This document shows positions 46,201-56,861 of a stretch of 64,000 bases of DNA, one piece after another. The translations under genes and the position numbers were made by a program. A model generated the notes under the pieces. The model did not search any database. It saw only the letters and a program-made list of their open reading frames with translations, and was not told where the DNA came from. How positions within the stretch are numbered: position 1 is the stretch's first letter; each line of letters opens with the position of its first letter. The stretch is from Cliona cf. orientalis (Eukaryota; Porifera; Demospongiae; Clionaida; Clionaidae), in contig OZ005699.1 of the NCBI GenBank assembly GCA_963930775.1, positions 5,477,501 through 5,541,500 of the forward strand, in the 5' to 3' direction.

Positions 46201-49200
46201 GGTGCCATTAGGCTTTTCACGACATCTTCAAAGTATGAATTGTGTGGATTTCGTTGAAAACGCTTTGTTCAAAAGTTCTGGCAACATTTGCTGACCACCA
46301 TGGCCTTCTTTAGGGTTTCCACACAAAAAACTGAAGTTTTTCAAAACTTCTCAAAACTCTGGTAGGACGAAGACGTTCTTGGACTGACACTAATTCTCAC
46401 TCCAGGTCACGCCCCCATGTTCATTTGCCGAGATATCGAGACTTTAATTATTCTCCAAATTTTGGCAAAATTTGCCAAAACGTGGGGTACCATCGTTATA
46501 CAGTATGGTAAACGCTTCCTCATGCTGTCACTGGATGAGGACGATCAATTTAGTAAGGCAGCCACAATAAATCACAGGTTGGAGCATATTAACCATCTGG
46601 CGCGACAATTTCGCCAAAAAACGCCAAATTTTTGTATCTCCACGTAAGAGTAATTTTGCACAGTATCATTCTAGATTTAGGGACCGTCCCAGTAGGCTAG
46701 CTAAATGCAGCAAAATAAGCGGCTTTTGGAAAGTTTGATTTTTTTGTTGGATACCCTACCTTCTTCGCTTCTTGACGAGCTCTCGATCGATGAAAGAGAC
46801 AGCGATGGCTTCATTTCAAGAGTAATAGTGTGTAGCTCTAGCGATAGTTCAACTGACTCATCACAGATCACAGTAGGCTATCAACTACGCTTCTTGGCTT
46901 TATTTTGTACTAGATCTGCTGATCTGGCATGCACGTGGTACTATTACCTAATTGCATGCAATCCGTATTAGTTCATTCTTGTGGTTACTCTCTACAACTA
47001 CACTGTACACTAACAGTGTTGCTTGGCAAATTTGCGATATGCAGATTAGCTATAGCTATTGCACCGAGGGTTTTGCACTATAGTGCTTCATTAGTATGTT
47101 AGGCATAATATTCCATATCACATTCTATTTTCCCATTTTTAACATTATTGTATGCGTACTTGAATATGAAATTATGCACAGGAAAATGAACGTGCAGCAA
47201 GCTTATCTGATGCCGTACCACAACAAGAATCTCCTGGTAAAAATTAATAATGGAATAATAATTATTGATGTAGTGCATAATAATAATAATATTATACAAT
47301 TCCTTCATTGTGAGTGTAGTTATTCAACTGGCAGGAAAGGTGATACCCTCGTCAGTTGTGTCAAGTTTGGCAACACAGTTTCTCGGTAATTACTACAATA
47401 GTTATCCAATCAGATACATAATACCGTATAGCCGGAAATATTGGCGGGGAATTAAATTTGGCGGTTTGGCAGTCTACATCACAACCGCCAAATTAAAAGT
47501 CCGCCAAAATTTCCTACTCGCATATATACGTATGGTGATCCCGTACCGAACCGCCAAATTTAAATCTACTAATATTTCCGTCTATACAGTATACTGTATT
47601 TGTTCGAATACTAGCTGCGGCTACTATTAATTTTAGCCTTGCTGGAGAGTGGCTACTAATCGAGGGCGGCTTTTATTAATCTTGAAGTGACACCTCTCGG
47701 TACGAGGGGCCGCGCATTCTACTTTTAAACCTGAGAATGTCCATTTCCTGCCGTGGTTATTTCTAATTTGGAGTATTTCTTATTATCAAAATTTCCATAC
47801 GGGTTTTATAAAAATGCTCAGCACTGCGCCAGCAGGCAAGAATTAAGAGGTGGGGCTGTTTGTGCAGCTAGCCTCTTCTTGTGTTGATAGCCACCAATTC
47901 CACCAATTCAGTTTCGAAACTTCCAAAGATGGTCATTTTCTATTGTGTTTATTGCCGATTATGATCATTTATCATTACCGTTATTAATTAATTTTTATCA
48001 TGCAGTGCTCAGCACTGCACCCAGCAAGAAGAGGCGGGGCTGTCTTGCAGACGCGCAAGCTATCGTAACTATTATTCTGGTACCCAGGCCGTGTTTGTAA
48101 GTCTTGCTTCCAGTATATAACACTGATTTCTTGTTATATTTAGTGTTAGTTTTGTTTTTCTATGGTGGCGTAGAAGGGCTGCGCATTCTACTTTCAAAAC
48201 TTCCAATAGAGGCCATTTCCCATCGTGGTTGTTCCGATTATGAACATTTCTCATTATTAAAATTTTTTGACACGGATTTTTCTCATTATGCTATGAAACT
48301 GCTCAGCTGCTAGCTCGTACGTAGCAACGGGGACTATACATTATCTTTCAGATGGATTAGAAACACTACATTATTACGCTCGTGAAAATTCTACAATCAT
48401 CGTTACGGCCGAAAGTGTACCCGGAAATGTCTAACAGTACTGTTAGTATACTTTACTAGGGTGCCACGACATTCAATAATATTATGGTCATCTAGTACTT
48501 TTATGAAGGCTTATAGGAAACTCTTAGATAATTAAATCAGTGGTGTATCTAGCATGGAGCTCAGGGTGCTGGAGCACCCCCCTCAGCTCTGGCATCTCAG
48601 TAGCTCAGTGATAAAATTAATTTAATATTGTCATGTTAATCGATAACTGGCAGCTCCTACCAACAAAAACTTACTGGCCTCTAAAATTCAAATTTGCTCC
48701 TTGAACAGAATTTTTTCATTGCCACTATAGGCCTAAAACCACTTTCTTTGTCAGCCATCTATCTTCAAGAACGCGTAAATGAGGGGCGTGGCCAACATTT
48801 TGGGGGCGTGGATAAAAATTTTGCAATTGATCTGGCACCTCCCTCCTTCAAATCCTGGATACGCCAATGGTTTAGTACACCAAATGTTGTTTACCCAGTG
48901 AAGCAACGGGGTAGTTTTGACGTTTGAATAATGTTCATGTCTGTTTTAGTTTGTGAGATTATCCAGCACATGTACAAAAAGTGTCCATCTTGTCAAGTAA
49001 ATTTTTACGCATACAGTAGGAGACATAAAAACGGTGACGTTCCATCCCGTCCCGTTCCGTTTAAACGGAAACGCGTGCCCGTTCCGTTCAACAAAAAAAC
49101 GGGAACTGAACGGGAGGTGGAGCAGGCGACAAATGGTGCGACCAACTTTGCAAACCGTAGCTAACTCGAACTACACGCCAGAGGAGTCCAAGAAAGCTGA

Positions 49201-52200
49201 AAGGAGTACTACTTCAGTCGATCTGCTAGTTGTAGATGCTATTTGAATTGATCAGCAATCCGAGGTCGATTGATCAACGATAGCGAAAATCGCTCTCAGT
49301 TGAGCGGCGATCGCAAAACACGCTAAAATCAGAAGAGCGGCAGCAGCACAGTGTTCCAGCGAAGTTTAGAAGACAGTGGAAGTGTACAACCATCGATTCT
49401 AGGTTCATGAGCGAACGAGCTAGCTCTGGTTCCTGACACGTTGGTAAGACATGCCCAACGTGTTAATTGATCGTTTGTGCGCGCGAAACGGGAACTGAAC
49501 GGCGAACGGAACGGACATATTCCGTTTAGACGGAACGGAAACGTCACCGTTTTTATGCCTCCTACTATAGGGGGTCTTGTGCTCCTAGAGTACCTTCCAG
49601 CTCAAAAAATACTGTGCACCCAGTAAAGCAAGATTGAGGTTTACTACTACTCGCGCTGTGTAGAATCCTGTGAGAGCTTCACTTTCTGATCTAATCCAGC
49701 ACAAAGTATTGCCAGGACATAAAAGCGTATATAGCCATACTGAACTTTTTCACTCATAAAGCGCACTCAGAAGCACACTCACCACAAAATGGCTTTCAGC
49801 ACATTGTACTACGACTATGGTCTACTGTAGACGCCCTCACAGACACTGACTCCATTGTCAGGTCGACCACCGTTAGTATTTCCAAGCAGCCTTTGTAGCT
49901 TCTTACTGCTCACAATATATATTTTTTACTCGTAACGATGATTGCAGAAATGGAAATGTGTACTTTGTAATAGGGCGGCGCATGGTTTCCAGTCCATCTG
50001 AAAGATAATGCATATGTGAACAATCGATCGCGTATATGCGATTGGTTCAAAGGTCAGAGACTGCATGCGGCCATATATAATTTATAGGAAATATTGAAAG
50101 CAGGAAATCAGCTTCACTGGAAGCGCCTTCTGTATGGCTTGCAAATGAAGTCCAGGCACAAGAAGATCCATGGCATAGCTAGGTGGAGGATAGCTCACGA
50201 CTAGAGCAAGAGAGCCCCACCTCTTCTCACTGCTGAGCACTTTATATCAGGATAAGAAAAACCCACATCGAGAAATTTCAGTAATAAGAAATGCTCCTAA
50301 TCGGAAATAATCACGGGAGGAAATGACCATTTTGGAACTTTCGAAAGTAGAATGCGTGGCCCCTCTCAGCCACCGTATCTCGGTGATATTGATACAATAG
50401 ACTCATTTTTCAGGACTGATTTTCGAATACCCGAGGCAGATGATCGATAATTAAGCAGCAGAACCAAGCCAAGGACATTTTCTGTCATGTTTTTGCGTCA
50501 AACACGATTGTTCATGGCTTGTGATCGTGACCACGCCTACTTAATTGTGTTTGCACATGCATGTGGTTACCATTTCTTTAGCAGAGCTCCATGTGCAGCT
50601 ACTATTCGAGGATAAACGGGGTGCGACTTCTGTTCAGTAGGTTGCGTTTATAATATGAATTGCCAAAAGAACAGGGTTCACTGTCAGACACACACATACA
50701 CAATGTCATATATGTAATGTACCCTGGAGCGTGCTCCAAGGATTACTACTGATATGTGGTGTTTATATATTAATAATTATATGTCACTCTCTTTATATGG
50801 CATTGCAAGGAGGGACAAGTAATCTTACTCCAGAAATAATCACAAGCGTGTCTCAGTTTGCACAAACTCCATTTGGACAAAGTAATTTATTCTAATATTG
50901 TCAGCTGTACAGCAGTAATCATGCTATACTATTATACCTCATAAATGTAGGTATGGTTGACCAAGTGCTACAAGCTCATGCAGGTAACTTCAGCATTAAT
51001 ACACGTATACTCTCTCTATGTTGGGCAGCATGCATTGTTTTCCAGTAGGCTTCTTTCTGTACATAGCTAGTCATTTCATGATCATTATAAACTTACCCCG
51101 CGTGAATGCGCAAGGGCTACGTAATACAGCTGATCAGTTGTGTAACTGTTGTTGTCGTCATTGTGAGCACAAAAATCGTCATCATGATCTAGTGATCTAA
51201 TCGACTCGTAAACACAACAAGCCAATTGAATTTAGTGAAAAACTGGCTTCAGTGTGTGTCAAATTAAGGGACACAGTCCAGAAAAATAGTGGAAATGCTG
51301 CAGCTTAATGGGATCCCAGTGACAAAAAGCACTCTCTGCACCAGACCTATCACTAGAAAGATATGAACTGATACTACCTATATTATTTTGTTATCTTATA
51401 ATCTCCATAGGGCTTCAGATTTCAGTCAGGATCTGGATAGTAACTATAGATGTATTGAGCATCATTTATAACAAGTCAACAATCTTTACCAGTCATAGCC
51501 TATACTTGGGCACCAATTGGTTGTGTGCATATTAAGCAGAAAGCGCAGTGGGTATGCATTGTGCATTGAGTAGGCACTGTCGATAGGAGCGGCTACAGTG
51601 GCCAATAAAAAGGTGCTATACACTTGTGAAGTTCATAAAATCATAGCCATGTGCACAAAAGTAAATCTATAGTTAGATTGCGCAATGTGTGAGTGGGGTA
51701 TGCACTCTATAGTATAGAGCTCTATAGTTTAGTCTGGGCTGTGCTCGAGAGAGCTCTATATAGTTATTATAGTAGCTAACCATGTCCAAACAGTATGGGT
51801 ATGGTTATGAATATAATATGCATTAGCTTATAATTAGAGACATAATTATTATTTACCTTCCTTATGTCTATTTGAGCACCGGGCAAGCAACTACTTCCAG
51901 GTAAGCTAACACCCAGATGCTGGTTTTGGCTACATGATTTCTTATTCAAGCACGGTTACCAATCCAGAGCAAGGGTGGCCGCGATACTTCACCGTGTATC
52001 ATTGACTGCAGCCGTATTAAGTGGGCGTGGTTACTATCGCTAGCCATGCACGCTCGCTCATTTGTGCTGAAACGTAGCATAAAGCTAGCTAGGCTTAGTT
52101 TTATGGCTGTTTAGCAGGTTACTTATCGATTTTACATAGATTATTTGAAGTTTAGTCCTCATACTCATAAATCAACCATTTGAGCTGTGATTTCAAGGGC

Positions 52201-54639
52201 AGCTACACATGGGCGTATATTCGAGTAAACACTAGACCTTAGCAGGAAATTGAACCCAAAGTGGGGGGTGGGCCGACAATCCGTAGTGGGCCCTCTTTCG
52301 CAAGGGTACGGTACTACAGACTAACGGGATACAGTTTTACGAGTGTATGGATAGTCTAGGTATATTATTATAGTTGCATGGTTAGAGTGGCTGCCACTAT
52401 AATAATTAGCTAGCACTATTATTATGTACCAGCTATTTTTAAGGGTCTACTCAGTGCAGTTAATGCATGTCTGAATATCATTGGCGTGCGCCTGTCTGCG
52501 AGCCAATTAGTGGCTTGTATTGTGACTTCACTCTCACCCTGAACAAGCCACGGTAAAAGGCCACACAACCACAGTTTTGAACTCAATTCATTGAGCAAAT
52601 ACTGTGCGGAATTATAGCGCTCATGGTTTATAGCACTAATGATTGCAAACCAAAGCTTATGATTGATGTTGATGGTCTATCGGACGGATTGTCGATGGTT
52701 GCTTTCAGTTCAGAGCTACATTCGAAACATCGTGATGTAGATCCCCCCCATAATTTGCTTATAAAATCGTAGCAGAGGTGGTTTTGACCATTCGTAAGAT
52801 GATATATTAGATCATCACAGTAAGCCTCCGTTTGTGTAGCTAAGGTTCGGTAGAAGTGGCCGCTTAAATTCCGGATAGCTCGATTTAGCATTTTAGAGGG
52901 CATGGCTGAATGGTGTTGCCAAGCCTAATTAGTTATACTATATACAATGAAAAATATTTTTCAGATGGTGATTTTTCTTATATAGTCCGTGTCATTACAT
53001 GAGGGCATGGATACGCGTCTTGGATGCGCCCGGTTGCTATGAACATGCGGCGCAGGTGGAGAGAAAGTCCGCACTACTGTAACAAGGTTTAGGATTGGTC
53101 TGAACTGTAGGCCGTGTGCACAAAGAAGATCGAGTGGCCTTAATGCCTCGGGCCATAGCTACAGCTAGAGACGTGTTGTCGAATGATTGGCGTGAAAGTG
53201 CGCTAGCCACCGAGCCTCAAGCAAAGCGAGAGGCGAGGTCTGTTCTTTGTCATACCTGTCAGTAGTCCGGTAGCGACGTTCAAGCAGAGTGAGAGTGTCA
53301 CCATTGCACACTTACTTGGAGCCAGAGGAACTACTTGCTGTGAGGGGTGTGGCCTGTGCAATAATTGGTCCAGGTTCCATCTGCGCATGCACACGGTGCT
53401 AATGGACAATCAGGATACTGTTTGTGCATGAACTATGTCTCCATGTTTTATGAGCATGTACTGATCATGCATACTAGCCACATTATGCCATGATTGTGAC
53501 ATTAAGCATACTTGTTTTTCAGGATCAAAGAAGGCATCAAAATCTGATTCAGCAGAGTAAGCATTAAATTATCATTTATTTACTAGAAAATTGTATACCT
53601 ATGTACACTAGATATGAACATGGAGTGTGTATAATAATGATATATATACTCATTATCCAATGTTGTTTTAACGCACCATAATCTATTTATAGGAAGTGTG
53701 ATCCACTGGATTGGGTGGTTGACTATGTACATATTGGCCAAATTGCTGAAAAAGTACGAGAATGGGAAGGTCGTCTTTCTGATGGACTTGAATTGCTACC
53801 TCCTGATGTAGAAAGCATCAAGACAAAGCATAACGGCAAACTTAAGCTACAAACGTGAGTGCATGCATTAAATTTATTACTGTTCTTTACTACACAGTCC
53901 TATCCTAATCCCTTTGGCTATATGTGGAAATTTGAGGGCTTGGGTAAGCAAAAGGTTCGGATAGCATCGACCGTAATTATTAGGCCTTTTCCATCCCCAT
54001 GAATTTGATTGTACAATATCATGCAAACGTGTATTTAATACCATGGAGACATTTCAATGATTTACTCTCAATTGACTAAGCAACTCGCTTTTACTTCCTT
54101 GAGCATTAGAACTAGACTACGTCTTGGTATAACCATGATTCTTTGACGTCATGCAGCTGTTTATTTTTAAGCATGCACAAATCAGCCACATAATCACAGA
54201 AATAATATTATTTATACTTTGACCCTGCACTTGCATGTACTTTGCACCTCAAATTCGGAATAAAGGATTTGGATAATCCTGGGTTAGTGTTGTTGGTGTA
54301 TTGATTTCATTGACATTCATGCATGCAGAAAAGAGGCGCTGGTGATGTGGAAGGAAAGGAAAGGTGATAAAGCAACGTATAATAACCTGATCAGAATATT
54401 TGAAGGTGCCGGAAACCAACAGTGTGCTGACTTTATCCGTCACAGCCTCACTTTTGGTAAGTCTTGATCTAGTAATTATTATGCATGCAAGCCCTCTCCA
54501 TCTCCCAGTTTTGCATGGAGCATTAAAAACTGGGCAATAGAGAAAGGGCCTGGGGACGAGGCTACATGACATTTTATTATAATGACCACCTAACTATACC
54601 TATTAATATTAATTTTTTTATTATACAGCAGAGGCCTAG
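43271..54639 (+). CDS. Eleven exons ending in a Death domain, probable 3' part of the NLR gene
   Basis: Exons 43271-43486, 44069-44122, 44186-44296, 47182-47236, 47320-47385, 50810-50881, 50951-50983, 53523-53556, 53693-53854, 54329-54456 and 54629-54639 (TAG stop). Every junction has GT-AG ends and matching phase. The first exon starts in phase 0, as the NACHT-LRR exon's donor demands. Early exons encode a charged region (KLRVIVEKHNAFEF, LMWDEYCRRGEEQRQQ) and an acidic linker with no recognised fold. Exons 9-10 encode a Death domain: IAEKVREWEGRL, then LELLPPDVESIK, then ALVMWKERKGDKATYNNLIR. Death domains recruit signalling partners by like-like contacts. A separate gene whose first exon is hidden is the alternative. 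Confidence 0.68.
43830..44540. repeat. Diverged direct repeat around two small exons
   Basis: A block of about 130 bp with CGCCATCGT...TTAATTTTTGAACC and TGTACCCACCAACGCT occurs at 43858-43985 and again at 44386-44536, flanking exons 44069-44122 and 44186-44296. The two copies differ by many substitutions. Confidence 0.65.
44545..45590. repeat. Dispersed repeat C, copy 1, interrupted
   Basis: Matches 59338-59765 (ATGGCTCACTGTGTGTGCTT, ACATACCCTGCACCTGA, GCAGTAACCCTCCGCCTA). About 640 bp absent from the second copy lie between roughly 44690 and 45340. Confidence 0.65.
45755..46052 (+). repeat. Dispersed repeat D, copy 1
   Basis: Starts CCATTAGTACCGTGCGCATG and ends near CGTTGTATATAGTATAA. 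An inverted copy lies at 52933-53410. There is no TSD around either copy or around the pair. Open frames on the minus strand cross it without support. Confidence 0.7.
47400..47605. mobile_element. Small MITE-like repeat with TACCGTATAG start
   Basis: GGCGGTTTGGCAGTC and inverted AACCGCCAAATT blocks form internal arms. The left end TACCGTATAGCCGGAAATAT is mirrored by AATATTTCCG...ATACAGTATA. It lies in an NLR intron. Confidence 0.55.
47640..48310. repeat. Repeat blocks shared with 50220-50400
   Basis: GCGCATTCTACTTT...CTTCCAA...CCATTTCC...CATTTCTCATTATTA occurs near 47712 and 48180, and in reverse complement near 50260-50360. The copies are diverged. The surrounding intron shows no exon. Confidence 0.55.
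48538..48871. mobile_element. hAT-like MITE, diverged
   Basis: CAGTGGTGTATCTAGCATGG at the left is complemented by CTGGATACGCCAATG at the right. The GGAGCACCCCCCTCAGC interior is typical of this end type in the window. No clean TSD was seen. Confidence 0.55.
49015..49566. mobile_element. 552-bp MITE with AGTAGGAG ends in an NLR intron
   Basis: AGTAGGAGACATAAAAACGG at the left is mirrored by CCGTTTTTATGCCTCCTACT at the right. Inner GTTCCGTTTAAACGGAAACG blocks are palindromic and repeated in both arms. A single right-hand end of the same family lies at 57040-57096 in the PLXDC intron. Confidence 0.82.
51096..51732 (+). mobile_element. Family-B element in an NLR intron
   Basis: Starts ACCCCGCGTGAATGCGCAAG and ends near GGGGTATGCACTCTATAGTA, with a degenerate version of the family's final motif. 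The segment 51288-51510 also matches, in reverse complement order of blocks, part of 8225-8450. Confidence 0.55.
51990..52316 (-). mobile_element. Partial copy of the TACCGTACCCTCGCG MITE
   Basis: Ends GGGCCCTCTTTCGCAAGGGT and then ACGGTA, in reverse orientation to 29472-29865. It shares the GCCGTATTAAGTGGGCG and TATTCGAGTAAACACTAGAC blocks. The opposite end is not clear. Confidence 0.6.
52933..53410 (-). repeat. Dispersed repeat D, copy 2, inverted and longer
   Basis: Reverse complement of 45755-46052 with about 180 extra bases between roughly 53177 and 53370. It lies in the NLR intron before exon 53523-53556. Confidence 0.68.
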
Positions 54640-55098
54640 GGATGCACTGTGTAGTAATTAACTTGAACTTATTAAAGCTACCCGTAGTCTTAGAACCTTT
54701 ACCTTGACATCATTAATTTGTAATTCTGTGTGTGCATATCAGTTATAGTGGCTGGACCTAGCCTTTTGTCCAGCTCTTTGTCCTATTCTGTTATATGATT
54801 GTTACGTAGGTAGTATAGTTATAATATTATGCACTATATGTGGCTCCTATGTAGAAAATTATATAATTTCAATTTTGCGTTTTCCTGGTGAAGGTCATCA
54901 ATTGCTCCATAATAATAATAATAATAATACAATAATGTTCACTATGTATGAATCTGAATGCTTACAATGTATTTTGGTCAAAGACAACATGAACACATTA
55001 AGTTAATAACAAGAACATTGTTCTATGCTTCTGACTCTCAGATGCGGATAATAGGCTAGGCCTTATTCACAATGACATTGTATTATTAGAGATGACAG
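54640..55098. other. 3' flank of the NLR gene
   Basis: No coding exon. A short AAT/TAA run at 54911-54935 and a copy of the block seen at 30206-30265 are the only features. No clear polyadenylation signal was fixed. Confidence 0.4.
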
Positions 55099-55101
55099 GG
55101 C

Positions 55102-55696
55102 AGTGGCGTAGGCAGAGGGGGGGCTTTGGGGGCTCGAGCCCCCCCTTTGTCATCAGCCATAGTGGGCGTGGCAACAGTTAACATTAGCTTCTTTGCAGTG
55201 AGTACTCTATGAATACTGCATTGTACTGCTCTAACTTACATCTTAGGCCACTCCAATATGATTCACTGTTTCCCCTTTCATCAGAAAGCCTGGGGCATGC
55301 GGGCGGGCGCGGTTCATTATTCATTATTCATTATCACTATACGTATTAGAGCGCCAGCAACATTGACGACCCATGCCAAAGCTACTGTTAGACAACGAGA
55401 TAAGAGCGGGTATACTAATATACTATAATGAATAAAATCTGGAAATTGTGGAAAGGATGCGGGCGGGAAATGGGAAACAACTAATCATATTGGAGTGGCC
55501 TTAACAATCCATTTCAGCTGTAGATATCCATATCTTTCAGCGCTTAAAGCACGGCAGTGTATAAGAACTCGCGCAAGCTTAGTACACTATACTTTAGCTT
55601 AGAGTTCGAAGTTCAATAGTCAATAATGCAATCACGTGATCCTAATTAATGGGCGTGGCCAAGGCTAAAATTACCCCATCCTCAGAATCCTGGCTA
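55102..55696. mobile_element. hAT-like element hosting a Harbinger-type MITE
   Basis: CAGTGGCGTAGGCAGAGG at the left pairs with CCTGGCTACGCCCCTG at the right. The inner MITE 55246-55500 accounts for nearly half its length. The TSD is unclear. Confidence 0.65.
55246..55500. mobile_element. 255-bp PIF/Harbinger-like MITE, TSD TTA
   Basis: Ends GGCCACTCCAATATGAT...ATCATATTGGAGTGGCC, flanked by TTA at 55243-55245 and 55501-55503. GGC/GGG ends with a 3-bp TTA or TAA duplication are the hallmark of PIF/Harbinger. There is no coding capacity. Confidence 0.82.
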
Positions 55697-55699
55697 CGC

Positions 55700-56861
55700 C
55701 CCTGCAGGACTACACATGCTTTGCATACTTCTGTTCTCTGACGTCCTTGGCCAGTCTATTGTGGTCCATCTCCTTCAGTGTCTCTGCCAATCTCTCGTAA
55801 GTGCACTGAGTATTTCAAACAGATCATTTCAAACAGCTCAAGGGTGGTACTATACCTATAAAGCTAGTCAAAGTTCAGTAATTCAATGACTCTAGCTGTT
55901 ACTAACTTATATTTCCTCCGTGTATGAATTCTACTAGAATTATCACCCTTAGCAAAGGGCTCCATGTACGGCAGCTGTAAAGACTAGGTAAATCGAAATG
56001 AAGGCTTATTTCACCTTAAATTAATCGATGACAATTATCATTATCATTCACAGATGCCAATACAAGGGTTCTTAGATGTGACTATCAACAAATCTGAACT
56101 TTGCATGAATTATGCGTGTCTGGGTTGTCTCAGTGTCTTGATACAGTCACATATAACAACGTGTGCTTTTGGATCACCCCTTTTTATGCAGTCTACTAAT
56201 CATGACTCCATGATTTATAATATATATCGCTCATATTAATTATGCCTTTCCTACTTGCTGCTGCCTTAATTTTTATCATATAACAGCCGTCCATGTTAAC
56301 ATAGCTTTCAATGCATCCGTCTAGATCTAGGCCAATATTGCTCGCATAGCTTGCAATTTGTGTTGGCTACAGTGATAGACACTGCGTAATGAATTTGAAA
56401 GGACTGTTGAAGTAGGCTAAATGTAGTTTATATGACGTTTAATGGTGTTGATAATAGAGATGAAGAAGCTACGTGTAGCTATAGGGAACAATAATTCTCT
56501 TCATTTGGAGTGTGTGTGATAGGAAGAGAAAAGAAAGGAGAGAAGAGTTAGGAGTATGTATACTCTTGTGATAATACATGCACCATATCAAAATTAACGT
56601 TAAAGAACATGCTAGAACCCTGCAAATTTAACAAGTCATGCCTTCAACAACTGAATATCAGTGTATGTAACCCCTCCCCCACACAATGTCATGCATGCAT
56701 TATGTGGGGCAATCTTAATACCATTATCATGTATACATCATCACTGAACTGCATAAAGCTTGTCGATATGATATTGCAAAAAAAGCTACTGGACCAGGTA
56801 TACACCTACACCTGTAAAAATCATTTTTAATCCTTCCTTTATTATTATAACGATTAAAAAT
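55700..56861. other. Intergenic stretch between convergent genes
   Basis: Small open frames (56054-56239, 56609-56830) have no splice context or recognisable motifs. No repeat arms were found. It should hold the 3' ends of both neighbouring transcripts. Confidence 0.45.

Noticed and set aside
45755..53410. Repeat D pair as the TIRs of one 7.65-kb transposon
   Set aside because: No target duplication at the outer ends, and the interval contains phase-matched host exons.
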